A stretch of DNA of 64,000 nt from Microvelia longipes. Taxonomy: Eukaryota > Arthropoda > Insecta > Hemiptera > Veliidae. Below the pieces are notes generated by a model, which had not been told where the DNA came from, did not search any database, and saw nothing but the letters and a program-made list of their open reading frames with translations. The number at the start of each line of letters is the position of its first letter. The first letter of the stretch is position 1. A program made the position numbers and the translations under genes. The stretch lies in the NCBI GenBank assembly GCA_018340805.1, contig JACMZG010001914.1, positions 19,628,511 to 19,692,510 on the forward strand, given 5' to 3'. Positions 23,166 to 34,486 of the stretch are shown here, in pieces.

Positions 23166-23416
23166 CCAAGATGTCAGAAATTTATAAGGTGATTCGATTC
23201 GATGTAAACAAACCAAACGCATTCGGAGGTTATAACCTGACTTGCTTTATGAATGACGTGTGACTTCATTGCAGGTATCGGTATAGGCGGTCAAAATTGA
23301 AAATTTACTATTTATTCCTGCAATGACGTCAATTTCAGACTATAACCTAACATGTCAAAAAAAACCATTCATAAAAACCCTCCAATTGAATCACCTTATA
23401 AACTTTGTCAGGCTGG
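23166..23416. mobile_element. MITE of the TAAGGTGATTC family, copy 1 (complete)
   Basis: Terminal inverted repeats: TATAAGGTGATTCGATTCGA on the left (from 23182) and CCAATTGAATCACCTTATA on the right (23382-23400), with imperfect extension outward to CCAAGATGTCA and TGACAAAGTTT/CAGGCTGG. No coding capacity. Interior has ATGACGTGTGACTTCATTG and a CRE palindrome (23334-23341). Shared with copies at 34074-34248 and 54993-55284. TA at the TIR edge suggests a TA target (Tc1/mariner-like), unproven. Confidence 0.85.
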
Positions 23417-23857
23417 TAGGTAACCTGTTTTTAAGAAACAAGACAATTTATTACATTTCAAGAAGTACAATACAATGTAACGAACTAAACAAAATTATAC
23501 TTTACCATTGTGATCGGGGTAGTTCGATAATGTAAAAAAATATTTAAACATTGGCCATAAGAAATTAAACTTGTATAAGAAAAATAATTAGAACAAGATG
23601 TTGAATTATCTTCAGCAATTGAAGAATCAGCTACCGTCTTAATAATCTTTAGCCTCTTTAATTTTAACTATCTTTAGGACGGGAATTATATAATAATATA
23701 TATATATATATATATAATAATATAATAATAATTCTTTATTAATTCCCATAATCATCCACATAAAAATTGAAACACAAAAATGTAATTGAAAAATTACAGG
23801 GTTAAAAAAATATAATTTTAAACAGCTCCTTAAGAACATCCTTTCCTTGTTTGTCTT
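23417..23857. other. Gene-less stretch with (TA)n
   Basis: Contains a short (TA)n tract at 23693-23717 and no supported gene. Confidence 0.3.
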
Positions 23858-24325
23858 TTTTACTTTTCGTCATTTATATCATAGGTATAATAAAAAAGAA
23901 TTGTTTATGCAAACAAATCCGAAACCGGGATGCCACTTGAATGATTCGTTTTAAGTGTTCTTAAGGCCTCCTAAGTAAAGTTGTCTGTCCGTCTATATGT
24001 GAGTGTGACTGTTATCATCGTAATTGTACCAGTGTATTTATGCTAGAGAGTTAAAACTTTGTACAAAATCAGTCCATAGATGTAGTTGTGCTATCCGGAA
24101 CACACTTTTTATGACGTCAAACAAATGTGAAAATAATCTAATTGTGTTGAAATTTGGAGCAAATGTATTTCTTTACGTAATGTATAAGTAAACCAAGTTT
24201 TGTTTATATGACAAGTATATCCATGACTTTTTTAGATCATAAATGTCAAGCAGTATCCAGCGTGGCCAGTGACTGGATGAGAGATCGCTGGGAATGAAAC
24301 GGATGCATTTATTTAGATGATAGAA
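23858..24325 (+). repeat. Dispersed family A copy
   Basis: Head TTTACTTTTCGTCATTTATA (23859), then CCGAAACCGGGATGCCACTT, a GGCCTCCTAAGTAAAGTTGTC word, GTTGTGCTATCCGGA (24085) with TGACGTCA at 24112, and near the end GGGAATGAAACGGATGCATT (24291). It lacks the GTACCC terminal module. Confidence 0.7.
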
Positions 24326-24334
24326 AATATTTAT

Positions 24335-24712
24335 CATTTGATACTACCGAGTTTTGCAAAACATGAATAGTTGACTCAATATAATTGTACGAGAGACACC
24401 TAGGAAATGTAACAAGCAAAATGCAATGCTACATCTGGGAACTGTTCCATTATTCGACATTCGTCATCATTGATGGCTCGACATAATGTCATGTCCCACT
24501 CTGTTTCGTTACGTCTAACTTATAAGGGCGCCGACAGAGCCTGAACTCACTCTGACCTTCAATTAAATTCCGAAGAATATGTCAGGTATTTACCAGAGAC
24601 GAACAGTGCTCCCTTACCGCCATCATGCATGACAACCAAAACATATATAATTTGATACTACCTAGTTTTGCAAAACATAAATAGCTGACACAATATAATT
24701 GTGTGATCTTTT
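24335..24712 (+). repeat. GC-richer segment bracketed by two ~60-bp direct repeats
   Basis: TTTGATACTACCGAGTTTTG, then CAAAACATGAATAGTTGACT and CAATATAATTGT (24338-24390), recur with a few changes at 24650-24704. The first part also occurs at 44585-44622. Between them lies 24410-24640, notably GC-richer, with TATAAGGGCGCCGACAG at 24520. It could be a tandem duplication or a small retroelement relic. No ORF longer than 24 codons. Confidence 0.55.
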
Positions 24713-25610
24713 AAAATAAAAGATAATTTTAAAGTTGATTATTTAGATTCAATCCTGTGTTAGAAACCCTTCTTTTTGTTAGAGTGATCTCAAATTCTAT
24801 GATTTCAATCAAATGTTTACTATATTCACAACAGACCTGAGATATGTTTCTATGAAATCTATTATATTTTCTACATTTATATTGATTTTCATTTATTATT
24901 TTAAGTGCAATGAACTGAAAATTTCTTAGTTTTAGATTCCCTTCGGTTTTTAAATTGTTTTTGTTCCCCCAAAACCTGGGCAACCCCATCTTTAAGTCTA
25001 GGATACTTTTTTTCGATAAGAAACCCAATAAATACTTTTTATTATTATTACTGTTTTTCTAGATTCTTTCTGTTTGACTAAAGGCAATTATGATACAGTT
25101 ATTTTAGGAAGGATTATTTTTTCGTGGTTTGTTGCTCTGACCTAAAAAAAATTGCCAAATGTGGGTTTTTTGGCTGCCTTTTTTGTGGTGAAACCCAAAG
25201 TATGGAGTGGGGAATTCCTAAAAAGTTAGGTTTGGAGCCTTCCTCCTTACCAAGGGAGGTTACAACAAGTGTTTTTCTACGGTTTATTGGAGGGGCCTTT
25301 GAGTTTATCTAACTTTTCTTTTCAGTAGGGGGGCGGAGAAGCGTCGAAAAAGCAATTCTAGACTAAAATCGATTAAAATAAATTATTGGAAATGGATTTC
25401 CTTTTTTAAAAATACACATATTGAGACAAAAAAATCATTAAAGGCTGCTACAGTCAACTACTTGATTCTCATTGAACCATTAATTTATCTGTCATAGGAA
25501 TTATTTTAAATTTCAAACTTTCACTCTTTCATTATGACTTAAGAAGTTAAGGATCATGGAGCAGGTAAGGCGACTGTGTATAATCTAAAGGATAAGTTTC
25601 TTTCTGAAGA
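24713..25610. other. Gene-less stretch
   Basis: Open frames (for example 24729-25028 minus, 25124-25312 plus) have no recognisable domain and no codon bias; left unannotated. Confidence 0.3.
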
Positions 25611-25614
25611 ATAT

Positions 25615-25690
<76 letters not shown>
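25611..25690. repeat. (TA)n microsatellite
   Basis: About 80 bp of almost uninterrupted AT dinucleotides with one phase break. Confidence 0.97.
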
Positions 25691-25693
<3 letters not shown>

Positions 25694-25919
25694 TGGGGTA
25701 AAATATAGGCTTTCTTTAGTTAGTTATCTCCACTAGTAGGGACTTCATATTATTCAGCCTTCAATACTAGATGTATATTAATTCCTACATTCACTGAAGT
25801 ACTAATGGCTTAGTCTACTATTTTTTTTTACTTTTATTCATCTAATACCGTGAGTGTAGGAATAGGAGAGTACCTTCATCACCTTTCGCCGTGATACTTG
25901 ATGTTGAAATTTATAATTA
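25691..25919. other. Short spacer
   Basis: Nothing recognised. Confidence 0.3.
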
Positions 25920-26345
25920 TAATGAACATAGGTTTCATTATAATTATACCTTTCAGGCTCTTTTATGGTGTTTCAAGTGGTTTTTAATAGACTATCTGTG
26001 TGCATGCCAGTTTCACCCATAACACCCATAACTTCTAGCATAATGTTTATGCTAAAAGGACCTTTCCTCAAAAATCACATTTAAGTTCTAGCTGTGCTGC
26101 TGGGAAGATAAAAGTTTTAGCCCGTGTTGACCAATTTTGTTGTTTCATTTAAATGTTTTTAAGAAATCATTAAATTCGAAAATTTTACCAATCGAGATGA
26201 TATTTAACTCAAATGAACGTCATAAATGGTGAATTAACGCATTAAATTTCATTTTAATATTGGTCGCCATGTAAAACATATTGACTTTAGTAGAATTAAA
26301 ACGTTGATAGTCTGTAAATTTTTATTTCTCGTAGGATGTATCGTC
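25920..26345 (+). repeat. Dispersed family A copy, diverged
   Basis: Recognisable words: ATTATACCTTTCAGGC (25943), CAGTTTCACCCATAAC (26010), TAATGTTTATGCTAAAAGG and ATTTTAATATTGGTCGCC (26251). Head and terminal module are not clear. Confidence 0.5.
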
Positions 26346-26541
26346 AGATAGCATTACACATTAAGAACTAGGAATCAAAATTTCATAGCTGTTTAACTTA
26401 TAGCTTTTAAGTTATTGGTGAATATATATATATATTTATTTATTGGTACGACAATAAATTATATGAATACTTTGTCAAATAGTGAAATATATATAATTTA
26501 CGTCTGTTAAAATTATCTACTTTGACCGCAAAAAATAAAAC
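26346..26541. other. AT-rich spacer
   Basis: No feature recognised apart from short TA runs. Confidence 0.3.
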
Positions 26542-26715
26542 AAATAAAATGGTATCAAGCTATCGAACTAATAAAAACTAGACTGGCAAGCATGACAACA
26601 GGCTTTTCAATACATTGATGAACACTATATTGTGTTTATCAATGTTTTGAAAAGCCTGTTGTCACGCTTGTCAGCCAAGTTTTTATTAGTTGGATAGCTT
26701 GATACCATTTTATTT
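26542..26715. mobile_element. Fold-back element, ~174 bp near-complete palindrome
   Basis: AAATAAAATGGTATCAAGCT at the left pairs with AGCTTGATACCATTTTATTT at the right. Inner segments such as ACAACAGGCTTTTCAATACA and TGTTTTGAAAAGCCTGTTGT also pair. Arms are roughly 80 bp, about 85-90% complementary, almost without a loop. The transcript would be one long hairpin. No TSD was resolved. Confidence 0.88.
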
Positions 26716-26944
26716 ATTTTTATTTTAAGTATTTTTGTTTTCTAAGCTTTAATTAAACTCAAATTAGAACACCTAATTATTTTAAGGTCGAGATTAATGA
26801 GACCGAAATAAGTCCACCTTTAGTTTTAGGTAACGTAACATTCCCTAAGTCATAATTCTAGACTTGGGATCACAATTTTCTTCTGAAGTCGAGCGTGGCG
26901 AGACCAATTGCACCCTAACTGTTAAGTAATTACGACATTACTTA
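26716..26944. other. Spacer carrying one GAGCGTGGCGAGACC word
   Basis: TCTGAAGTCGAGCGTGGCGA at about 26882 is a member of the recurring end-module word set of family A (see 37840-38055). Nothing else was recognised. Confidence 0.4.
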
Positions 26945-27071
26945 GGCCCATATTCAAAAACATTTTCCTAACATTCTCCTTAAGAAGACCTAACATTTTC
27001 CTAACATTCTCCTTAAGGAACCCTTAAGGAGTATGTTAGGAAAATGTTAAGAATGTCTTTGAATATGGGCC
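26945..27071. mobile_element. Harbinger-like MITE, 127 bp, TTA target duplication
   Basis: TIRs GGCCCATATTCAAAAACATT (left) and its complement ending GAATATGGGCC (right) are flanked by TTA on both sides (26942-26944, 27072-27074). PIF/Harbinger elements duplicate TWA and often start GG(G)CC, so the assignment is reasonable. The left arm contains a tandem duplication of CCTAACATTTTCCTAACATT. Confidence 0.75.
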
Positions 27072-27074
27072 TTA

Positions 27075-28518
27075 GCGTTTCAGAAGTCAAAACACTCTAG
27101 AGTAGCTCAAAAATTCTTGCGAACAGGAAATGCGCTATAACTCTTATAAAGATAATCATTAACTGAGCTAACCAGTCTAAATGATGGTGTGGATAGCAAC
27201 CAATTTCGGTGACATAGTTGTTTATAACCAATTGGATAAATAAGGATATATATTTCCTTTGAAAAATACAGAAAAATGAGTAACGAGTAGTGCTTTGTAA
27301 TAAAGCTTTTGCTTCATTATAATTCCTTATTATTATAGAGTATTTGCACACTTTTTTATTGCATTATCTTTAAGTACGTCATATAAAAAAACCTCCTGTA
27401 AAATATTATACTTATACTTATACTTTTGATGATACAGCAAAAAAACGAAAAATATATGTAAACATGTTCTTTTGGCGGGAAAACGGCCTCGACTGCTTGT
27501 GTGACGTCAGACGTAAGAATACCGCTGTGTAGTACAATATTCACTAGAACAACACGCATAAGAGTTTATTCTATACTGTTAACAAAATGATACTGACAGC
27601 TGTAGTCATCACGTTCCTTAGGCATTGTATTACCTGGATCACGGAATTGTTTTGTTTCAGTCTTCTTTACATTCTATTGAACTGTAAGCAACTGTGGACC
27701 TTACAATATTTCTAACTAAAACTCCCATCTGTACCTTAAATGACCCAACCTTTAGAACGTTCCGTTTTCACCCCTCTCCTTCTTTAAATGCTTATTTCGA
27801 CTATTTACAATTAAATTAAATATTTTTTTACAGCTTAATATATTTTTTAAGCAAATTTAATCATTTTATGACAACTTTTTTTTTTCGAAAAATGCAAAAA
27901 CTATATTCGCTTTTGTAATAAGGAAATTCTTCTGGCATACAGACCATGTAATAATTGTCCGTATGCGTTGTTTAATAATATTTTTTTATTATTAAATAAC
28001 GCATATATGCGAGTTTTGAAACCCCTTTTTTTATTTAGAGTTGATTCTTTGGATTACTATTGAATAAATTGGGTGATTACCATGATTTCTGAGGTCGGGC
28101 GAAGGTGATCTAATGAAGTGAAAATGAGCCAAGTGAGTGCAAAGTAGCGAGAAGAAGTTATGTGGGGTTCCATACCCAATATGTCTTACTTTTCATTTTT
28201 CACGCATTAGTACAAACTCTTTTATTCTTTATATCATCTCAAAGGCTCTGAATTTTTCATAGAACTCTAGCGCCTCTTCAAAATAAATTTTTTCTAAAAC
28301 AAAAAAAATAATCTCGGTACCTCATTGTTTTGATTAAAACAATAAAAACAACCGACGAAATAAATGTGAGGTTTGGTTCAAACAGGTGAATTGAAAAATT
28401 AAAAAAAAAATCCGAACAAAAGGGTTTGAAACAAAAGAGCACTTCACATTTCAAAATAAAAAGGAAATTCACCCCTATCACTTTTAAAAGGTATAAACAC
28501 AGAGGTTTTCCACCAATA
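27075..28518. other. Gene-less stretch with one strong hairpin
   Basis: GCGTTGTTTAATAATA (27965-27980) pairs with TATTATTAAATAACGC (27987-28002), one mismatch. A CRE palindrome lies at 27502-27509. Open frames here carry no domain. Confidence 0.4.
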
Positions 28519-28542
28519 GGGGGGGGGGGGGGGGGGGGGGGG
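28519..28542. repeat. Poly-G run, 24 consecutive G
   Basis: An uninterrupted homopolymer in otherwise AT-rich DNA. It could form quadruplexes in vivo, but runs of this kind are also typical of length errors at assembly joins, so exact length is doubtful. Confidence 0.9.
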
Positions 28543-29884
28543 CGAAATGAGAAGCAAGTTTAGGGTAACTCATTTAAAATTGGGTGGAGAATGTTGACGT
28601 TGACCTATTTTTAGAAAGCATTAGTTCTGAGGGGTTGCTCTGATCTATTTGCTATGTTGGTCCTATGAAGGGACATTTCTCAACGTCAATGGGACAAACA
28701 AGTCTTTTTTAACAGAAGATTTTTTTATAAACTCAATTTTTGAAATATATAAAGCAATCTCTAATTATAACCTGATATAACTAAACTATTAGCTATATAG
28801 TTACATTGAAATAGAAAACTTTATTTTAAGGGTAAATTTAAATATATTTTGAAATTCAGTACGCTTATAGCTTTCTTTGCTAAACATAATGAGGAAGAAC
28901 GGTTCACTTGAGTGAGGGATCGTTTGATTCATATTACAATTAAAATTTCCTCTTGTATCGAATAATGTATTTTTAATTAAAAGAGTTCTTTCATTTATTC
29001 TCTTGTTTATTTGAATCATCCAAGCCACGGGTTAACTCAATGTTTTTAAAGATATTTTATATCCGGCACTATTTCAGATTAGGTGATCAATGGTGTCATC
29101 TATACTGGTTTAGCTCTCATATGGCTAATACATACTTTAGATGTCACTTGCGGTTATTTACCTTTGTTATTTATTAATTGTGTCCATTATTATGTTTTAA
29201 TTTATAATTATTTAAACAAACATGGTGGCCATGTAATCCCCCATATGAAAGTTCTCAGTATACAACCCTGACAACAATCATGTAAAAATGAAGTTACTTG
29301 TGTTTCCATTTTCACCGCTATTTTGGGGACCAGCGCTAGTAAAGTGTCAAAGATAGAAAAAGAGGGAAGTCGCCAATCTGGCTTTTTAGGGTTACGTTAT
29401 TTGTGGTGTTATATGTGATTTCTTAGATCTTATCATACCTTCCCCATGTAAAAAAACCCCTTCTCTCTTCGATACTCTTAACACTTCTTTATTCTTCTCA
29501 AATCATCAGCTTATAAACCTATAGTACCAGATTTTAGTTCTCACTGTGTAATGACTAATTGTATTTTATGATATTCTCGCCTTATTTTGGAAATTTTAAG
29601 TTATAAATCCTGAAAAATACTATTAATAACGTATTGACATTTAGCGTGTTAAGCATTATAAGTGAAAACACTTACTTTATATGTTTCTCCTATATTATTA
29701 AAACACCGAAGTTCTCATAGTTCCTCTATTCTCTGAAAAACGATGGTAATTTTTTAACCTTTATGCTACGCTACATTCCTGGTCCAACTAATAATTTCGA
29801 AATGCATTTTGCAAATGGTAAAGTTATAGAAGGTTTTAAACTTTTTGTTGTCCTTCTGTAAAAATTCAGATTTTCACAATTTTT
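28543..29884. other. Gene-less stretch
   Basis: No supported gene or repeat. Short frames at 28801-29028 (-) and 29083-29271 (+) lack recognisable features. Confidence 0.3.
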
Positions 29885-30654
29885 ACTTTTCCTCATTTAT
29901 GCCGTAAGTATGTGTATAGGAAAAGTTTTTCATTTGCAAACAAATCGGAGATCGGAATGTCACCTGAATTATCCGTCTCAAGTGTTTTAGGACTTCCTGA
30001 GTGGTTTTTACAAAGTTGTCTGTCTGTATGTGTGTGTTGTTATCATTGTATCTCCGAGTGTATATATGTTAGAGAGTTAAAACTTTTAACGGAAATCAGT
30101 CTATAGGTGTAGTTGTGCTATACGGAAAATAATTTTGATGACGTCATTAACCCAAAAATGACGTGAAAATATTAAACCCCGGAAAAATTATGCTTTTAAT
30201 TTGAGTTTTGGCACACATGTAGCCATGACTAAGACTAACATTTGTGCCAAGGTTTATCTCATTATCAGCATTAAATCAATTTTCATATAATTTTTTAAAA
30301 AATTGTAAAGAAATCGAAAACTAATCCGATTGAGTTAATCAATTGAGTTGAAAATTGGTACAAATGTAAACCTTTACATTTAAATGATTTTTTAGGTAAC
30401 GAATATGTGCACCAAGTTTTGTTTCAACTCCACAAGTATATCCATGATTTTTGTTGGATCATAATAGTAAAAACCGCATTGGGCGTTTTCAGTGCCTGAA
30501 TGGGTGACCGATGGGAATGAAACGGATGTATTTACTATCTGACGACTATGTTGCAATATTAATTTAAAGGCTTGTATTTTATATTCTGAGGACGAGCGTT
30601 GCGAATCTGATGTGATGAGGAAAAGTTCCCCAGGTACCCCATATCCGATTATTT
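29885..30654 (+). repeat. Dispersed family A, most complete uninterrupted copy (~770 bp)
   Basis: Head: CTTTTCCTCATTTATGCCGT with pairing part GTATAGGAAAAG. Middle: GGAATGTCACCTGAATTATC, GTCTGTCTGTATGTGTGTGT, TAGTTGTGCTATACGGAAAA, CRE palindrome TGACGTCA (30139-30146), GTTTTGGCACACATGTAGCC, and GGGAATGAAACGGATGTATT. End: GAGGACGAGCGTTGCGAATC, GATGAGGAAAAGTTCCCCAG, then GTACCCCATATCCGATTATT. It is followed head-to-tail by the next copy. No ORF, so non-coding or long dead. Confidence 0.8.
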
Positions 30655-32490
30655 TTACTTTTCCTCACTCTCTTATACAGAAGGTATATAGAGGAAAAGT
30701 ATTGGTCTCACCCAAAAAAAATTAACCCGAGATTTCACTTGAATTATCCATTTTAGGTGTTTTTGGACCATCTGAACCGATTTCAGCTAGATGTCTGTCT
30801 GTGTGTGTTGTGTCTGTGTCACGCATAATGCCACTTTGTTTAGCTAGATTGTTGAAACTTGGTTACAAAAATCAGTTTTTTGGTCTAGTTGTGCTGCCGG
30901 AATATCAAAGTTTATGTCACCATTAATCCTATTTGGTTAGTTAAGCAAAATGAAAAAAAAAATCGTAAAAAATCTAAAAATGACCCGATGAACTTGGCAG
31001 GAATATATACCTCTCAATATTACAAACAAATCTTCCGAAATTCGTTTTGATATTAGCCGCCATTTTGAAATTATTTACTATTGAAATTTAAAATTTTGAC
31101 GCTTATAATACGACACACGGCTAAAATCAATTGACACCCCGCAAAAATCTGTGAGGGAAAGAATTCTATTGGCTCAGACCGACCCCGCTCTTTCCCCCTC
31201 CACTTTATGCCAACCTCGGAATAAAAAAATACCTTTTTCGTAAATAAAATCATAAAAAGCAACACTGGTTGTAAAATTTTAACCTCGCGTCGCTTTTTAT
31301 TTCCTCATTGGTGCATATTTTATCTGTTCGAGTTCGTTTCGTTCCATTCAATCTGTTTAATTCATCCAATTATTTGCAGAGTTGTAATATGATTTGAGTG
31401 CCTATATTTGACGCATGGACATTGATGTATTCTTCAAGCATTTCTTTGCTATTAGAGTACAGCGCAGGGGTCTGGGGTCTGTCAACCAAAAGACAGCATT
31501 TTTTTCGAAAATGCCAATGTCTTTCAATAGATGACATTCTTGACTTTTTTAAGTCATGAATGCATATTGTGTCATATTATTTTTTATAATATGAAACAAA
31601 TACGCATTCAAATTATACAAACATAACAAAAAAAAGCAGTTTATTTTGGAAAAAGTAATTATAGCTGACAATTTGTTAAAATCGTCTAACTTTTATCATA
31701 GAACTATTATGATCCATTGCATTACGTAATCAAAAAACTTGAACTTTCACTTAATTCATACTTCCCGAACAAATTTAATGCAACACTTAGGTAAAATTTA
31801 TAAGATACAACGATATTCCTACTTAAAAAGTAAATAAATAAATTTTTAAAAATAAAAAAATACGATATCAAATAAAAACAAATCATAAAATTCAAAACAT
31901 AACCTGACTTTCAGTGTTGCCAGAGTAGGGGATTTTTTTTGTTACTATAAAGAAGGGATTTTTTTATTTAAAAATGAGGGTTGAAAGCATTGAGATTTTG
32001 GCGGGGTGTCAATTGATTTTTAGCCGTGTGTCGTACTATAATAATACCAAAATATACACGTGTTTTGACATATAACACGTCGTTGGAACCGCAAAAAATA
32101 GGAACAAATATAAATAACTCGATCAAAATCTACTAATAAGTTAAAAAATTATAAGCGAACTTAATCATTAATTAGTGCGACACTTTTGTTAAACGTAAAA
32201 GTTTGTTTACATTTGTCAAGTTTACAAATTTCCGCCAAAAATTTAAATAATTTTTAATACATAAAAATTTAAAAATTATTATTTTTTAATAAAAATAAAT
32301 AAAAATTTAATAAAACCGAGTAAAAATTGGAACTTTTTCTCATTTAAGATTATGCGAAGTTTAACGTTCTTGTATGGTTTTTTACGGGTACGGGGTACCT
32401 TGGAAGTTTAAAACCCCAGGCCAATTGCTAACCATCCTATTATGAGGAAGAGTGAGAAAAAGTTCCGAGGTACCCCGTACCCGATTTTTT
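30655..32490 (+). repeat. Dispersed family A copy split by a 923-bp insertion
   Basis: Head at 30655: CTTTTCCTCACTC...TATAC, AGAAG, GTATATAGAGGAAAAG, a clear hairpin. The copy runs to 31110, resumes at 32036, and ends in the module TTCCGAGGTACCCCGTACCC (32463-32482). An opposite-strand copy of that module, GGGTACGGGGTACCTTGGAA (32386-32405), gives a 20-bp-arm palindrome with a 57-nt loop. Confidence 0.7.
31111..32033. mobile_element. Non-autonomous DNA element, 923 bp, ~32-bp TIRs, TA target duplication
   Basis: CGACACACGGCTAAAATCAA, followed by TTGACACCCCGC (31111-31142), pairs with GCGGGGTGTCAATTGATTTT, followed by TAGCCGTGTGTCG (32001-32033), with one extra base. TA flanks each side (31109-31110, 32034-32035), as for Tc1/mariner-type elements. 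No transposase ORF. It interrupts a family A copy, so it is the younger of the two. Confidence 0.85.
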
Positions 32491-33936
32491 TTATGTTGGG
32501 ACATTTAATACAAAGGGGTCTCGATACGCTTAGATCACAGACTTATTTTAATTTTTGTATATTTCATCCCCCATCATCCTCGAAAAACCCTTAAGCCGTT
32601 ACATGTTTCTCTGCTTTCAAACAGTTAAAACTAGAAAGATTTTATCTTTAGTTCTAATCCATAACTTATATTTTTCTACCCTTTGCGTAATTTATATTTA
32701 CGCTATCGATAACACCTATGTATCTTATCCTTCCCTAAAGATAAATAATCATTATCAATTTAATTATTTCACTAAATTAAGTTGGTGAATAAAATAATCG
32801 AATTTAGCTATCAAACTCTCTTAAACATACCCTAATTGTTTCTTAAGTGCATTATTATAGTTTGACATATATAAATCAGCAAACGTCATTCTATTCAGTG
32901 ATTAGTTGGAAGACGTTTTTCATTCAAAGGGAAAACTGTAGTTTTCTCATTCTAACCACGTGTTTGACACAGTTCATTCTGTTTCTTCTGTTTCTCAAAT
33001 CATTTTTCATTTCCTGCAATTATCTCTTTTATATATGTCATTAGATAAAGCATAAAATTTATTGGTAAGAAGGCTTTTTTAATTTTTAAATAATTTTTAA
33101 TAAGAGAATTTAGTGTATGGTGTAAATTTAAAAAATTATAATTTTATTAATATTGATACACATTTCTAATGTATGTATAAGTGTATTTGTGGTACAAACT
33201 ACACAAAGTGTAGAACTGTTCTCAAAGAAAACAAATTAATTTGCATTTTAGGCTTCTGTTGAGGACGTTTTTGTCGTTTAATATGTTTTTAGGAGACATT
33301 TTCTTCAATGGCGTTTTTTCATGTCGTTTAAATATGTCGGACCGTTTTCTTGAAGTAAATTTTCTTAGAGACACCATTATATTTACATTTTACTGTTTAA
33401 AATTTACTTGCAAGAAGTTGTAATGTGGTCTTTTCTTGGGTTAACTTTCATAATTAAAGAGTTTTTAAGATAGTTTTCTTTAGAGATAATAATTTTAAAT
33501 TAAGTTATCTGCTGAGCAAGTTTTGTAGTTAACTTTACTTGTAACAAAAATTAAAATTTCTGTAGCCAAATTTAGAAAATTACATTAAAAACTTGCTTTT
33601 AAGTTATAGCGATCAGGCAAGCTTTTGTAAGAGCACCTATATTTGTCATAACAATTGGGAATTTTTAATTGCATTTCGATATCGATTCGAATTTTTATAA
33701 AAGAATCCCAATATATTTTCACTTCGCGTTGTAAATTATCAATCATTCAGGACCGATTCATGTTTGAAACTATATTGTGTTATTAAAAGATTTTAAAGAA
33801 ACAAGTGGTTTGATGTTGTCTTGTGATGCTTTATGCATTTATTATCGACAAGTCAAGCTTACTAGGTTCAAAAAGTGGGTTACTAAACCCTATAGAATAA
33901 TAAAGTATCTTCTTTACCTACAAGACCACGCACTCT
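32491..33936. other. AT-rich gene-less stretch
   Basis: No gene supported. The plus-strand frames at 32555-32788, 32847-33044 and 33241-33423 are low-complexity and lack domains. Confidence 0.3.
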
Positions 33937-34031
33937 AACAGCTGTCAAAAATTATGTATGCTTACTGCATGGGTATACTCTCTCAAGTGAAGAAAATAGT
34001 TAGAAAAATCGGGTTCGTGGTTCATCGGAAC

Positions 34032-34073
34032 TTTTCCTCATCACATCGGATTCGCTACGCTAATCATGAATGT
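34032..34073 (-). repeat. Family A end-module fragment, minus orientation
   Basis: CTTTTCCTCATCACATCGGA and TTCGCTACGCTAATC are the reverse of the module at 30590-30640; the module begins within the left inverted arm at about 34005. Confidence 0.6.
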
Positions 34074-34248
34074 TTTCATGAATGGCGTGTGACGTCATAG
34101 CAGGAACCGTTATGAGCGGCTTGTAAATTAACTATTTATTCTTGCAATGACGTCACTGCTGGTCTAAAACTTACTATATAAACAAAAAATTGTTTTAATT
34201 CTCAAAAACCCTCCAATGGAATCACCTTATTAACTTTATCAGCTTGAC
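34074..34248. mobile_element. MITE of the TAAGGTGATTC family, copy 2 (left end missing)
   Basis: It starts in the middle of the element (CATGAATGGCGTGTGACGTC) and retains the right TIR (CCAATGGAATCACCTTATTA, 34213-34232) with the shared outer sequence ACTTTATCAGCTTG. Two CRE palindromes (34090-34097, 34148-34155). Confidence 0.75.
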
Positions 34249-34389
34249 ATTGATTATCTAATAGCATTTTAGCGAATTTTCATAATGAAAATGACGCTTA
34301 TGAGGTTGTTCGGATGACGGAAGTTGCGGTGGGAGTGATCGGTCGTTCTATTGGCTTCCTGATAACAAAAAAAATATGTCTGAAAAAAG

Positions 34390-34403
34390 TTTATATATAT
34401 ATG

Positions 34404-34481
<78 letters not shown>
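34390..34481. repeat. (TA)n microsatellite
   Basis: About 90 bp of TA dinucleotides with two short interruptions. Confidence 0.95.

Positions 34482-34486
<5 letters not shown>

Noticed and set aside
24420..24640. Coding exon in the GC-rich core
   Set aside because: Longest frame is about 24 codons; flanking direct repeats point to a mobile or duplicated sequence.
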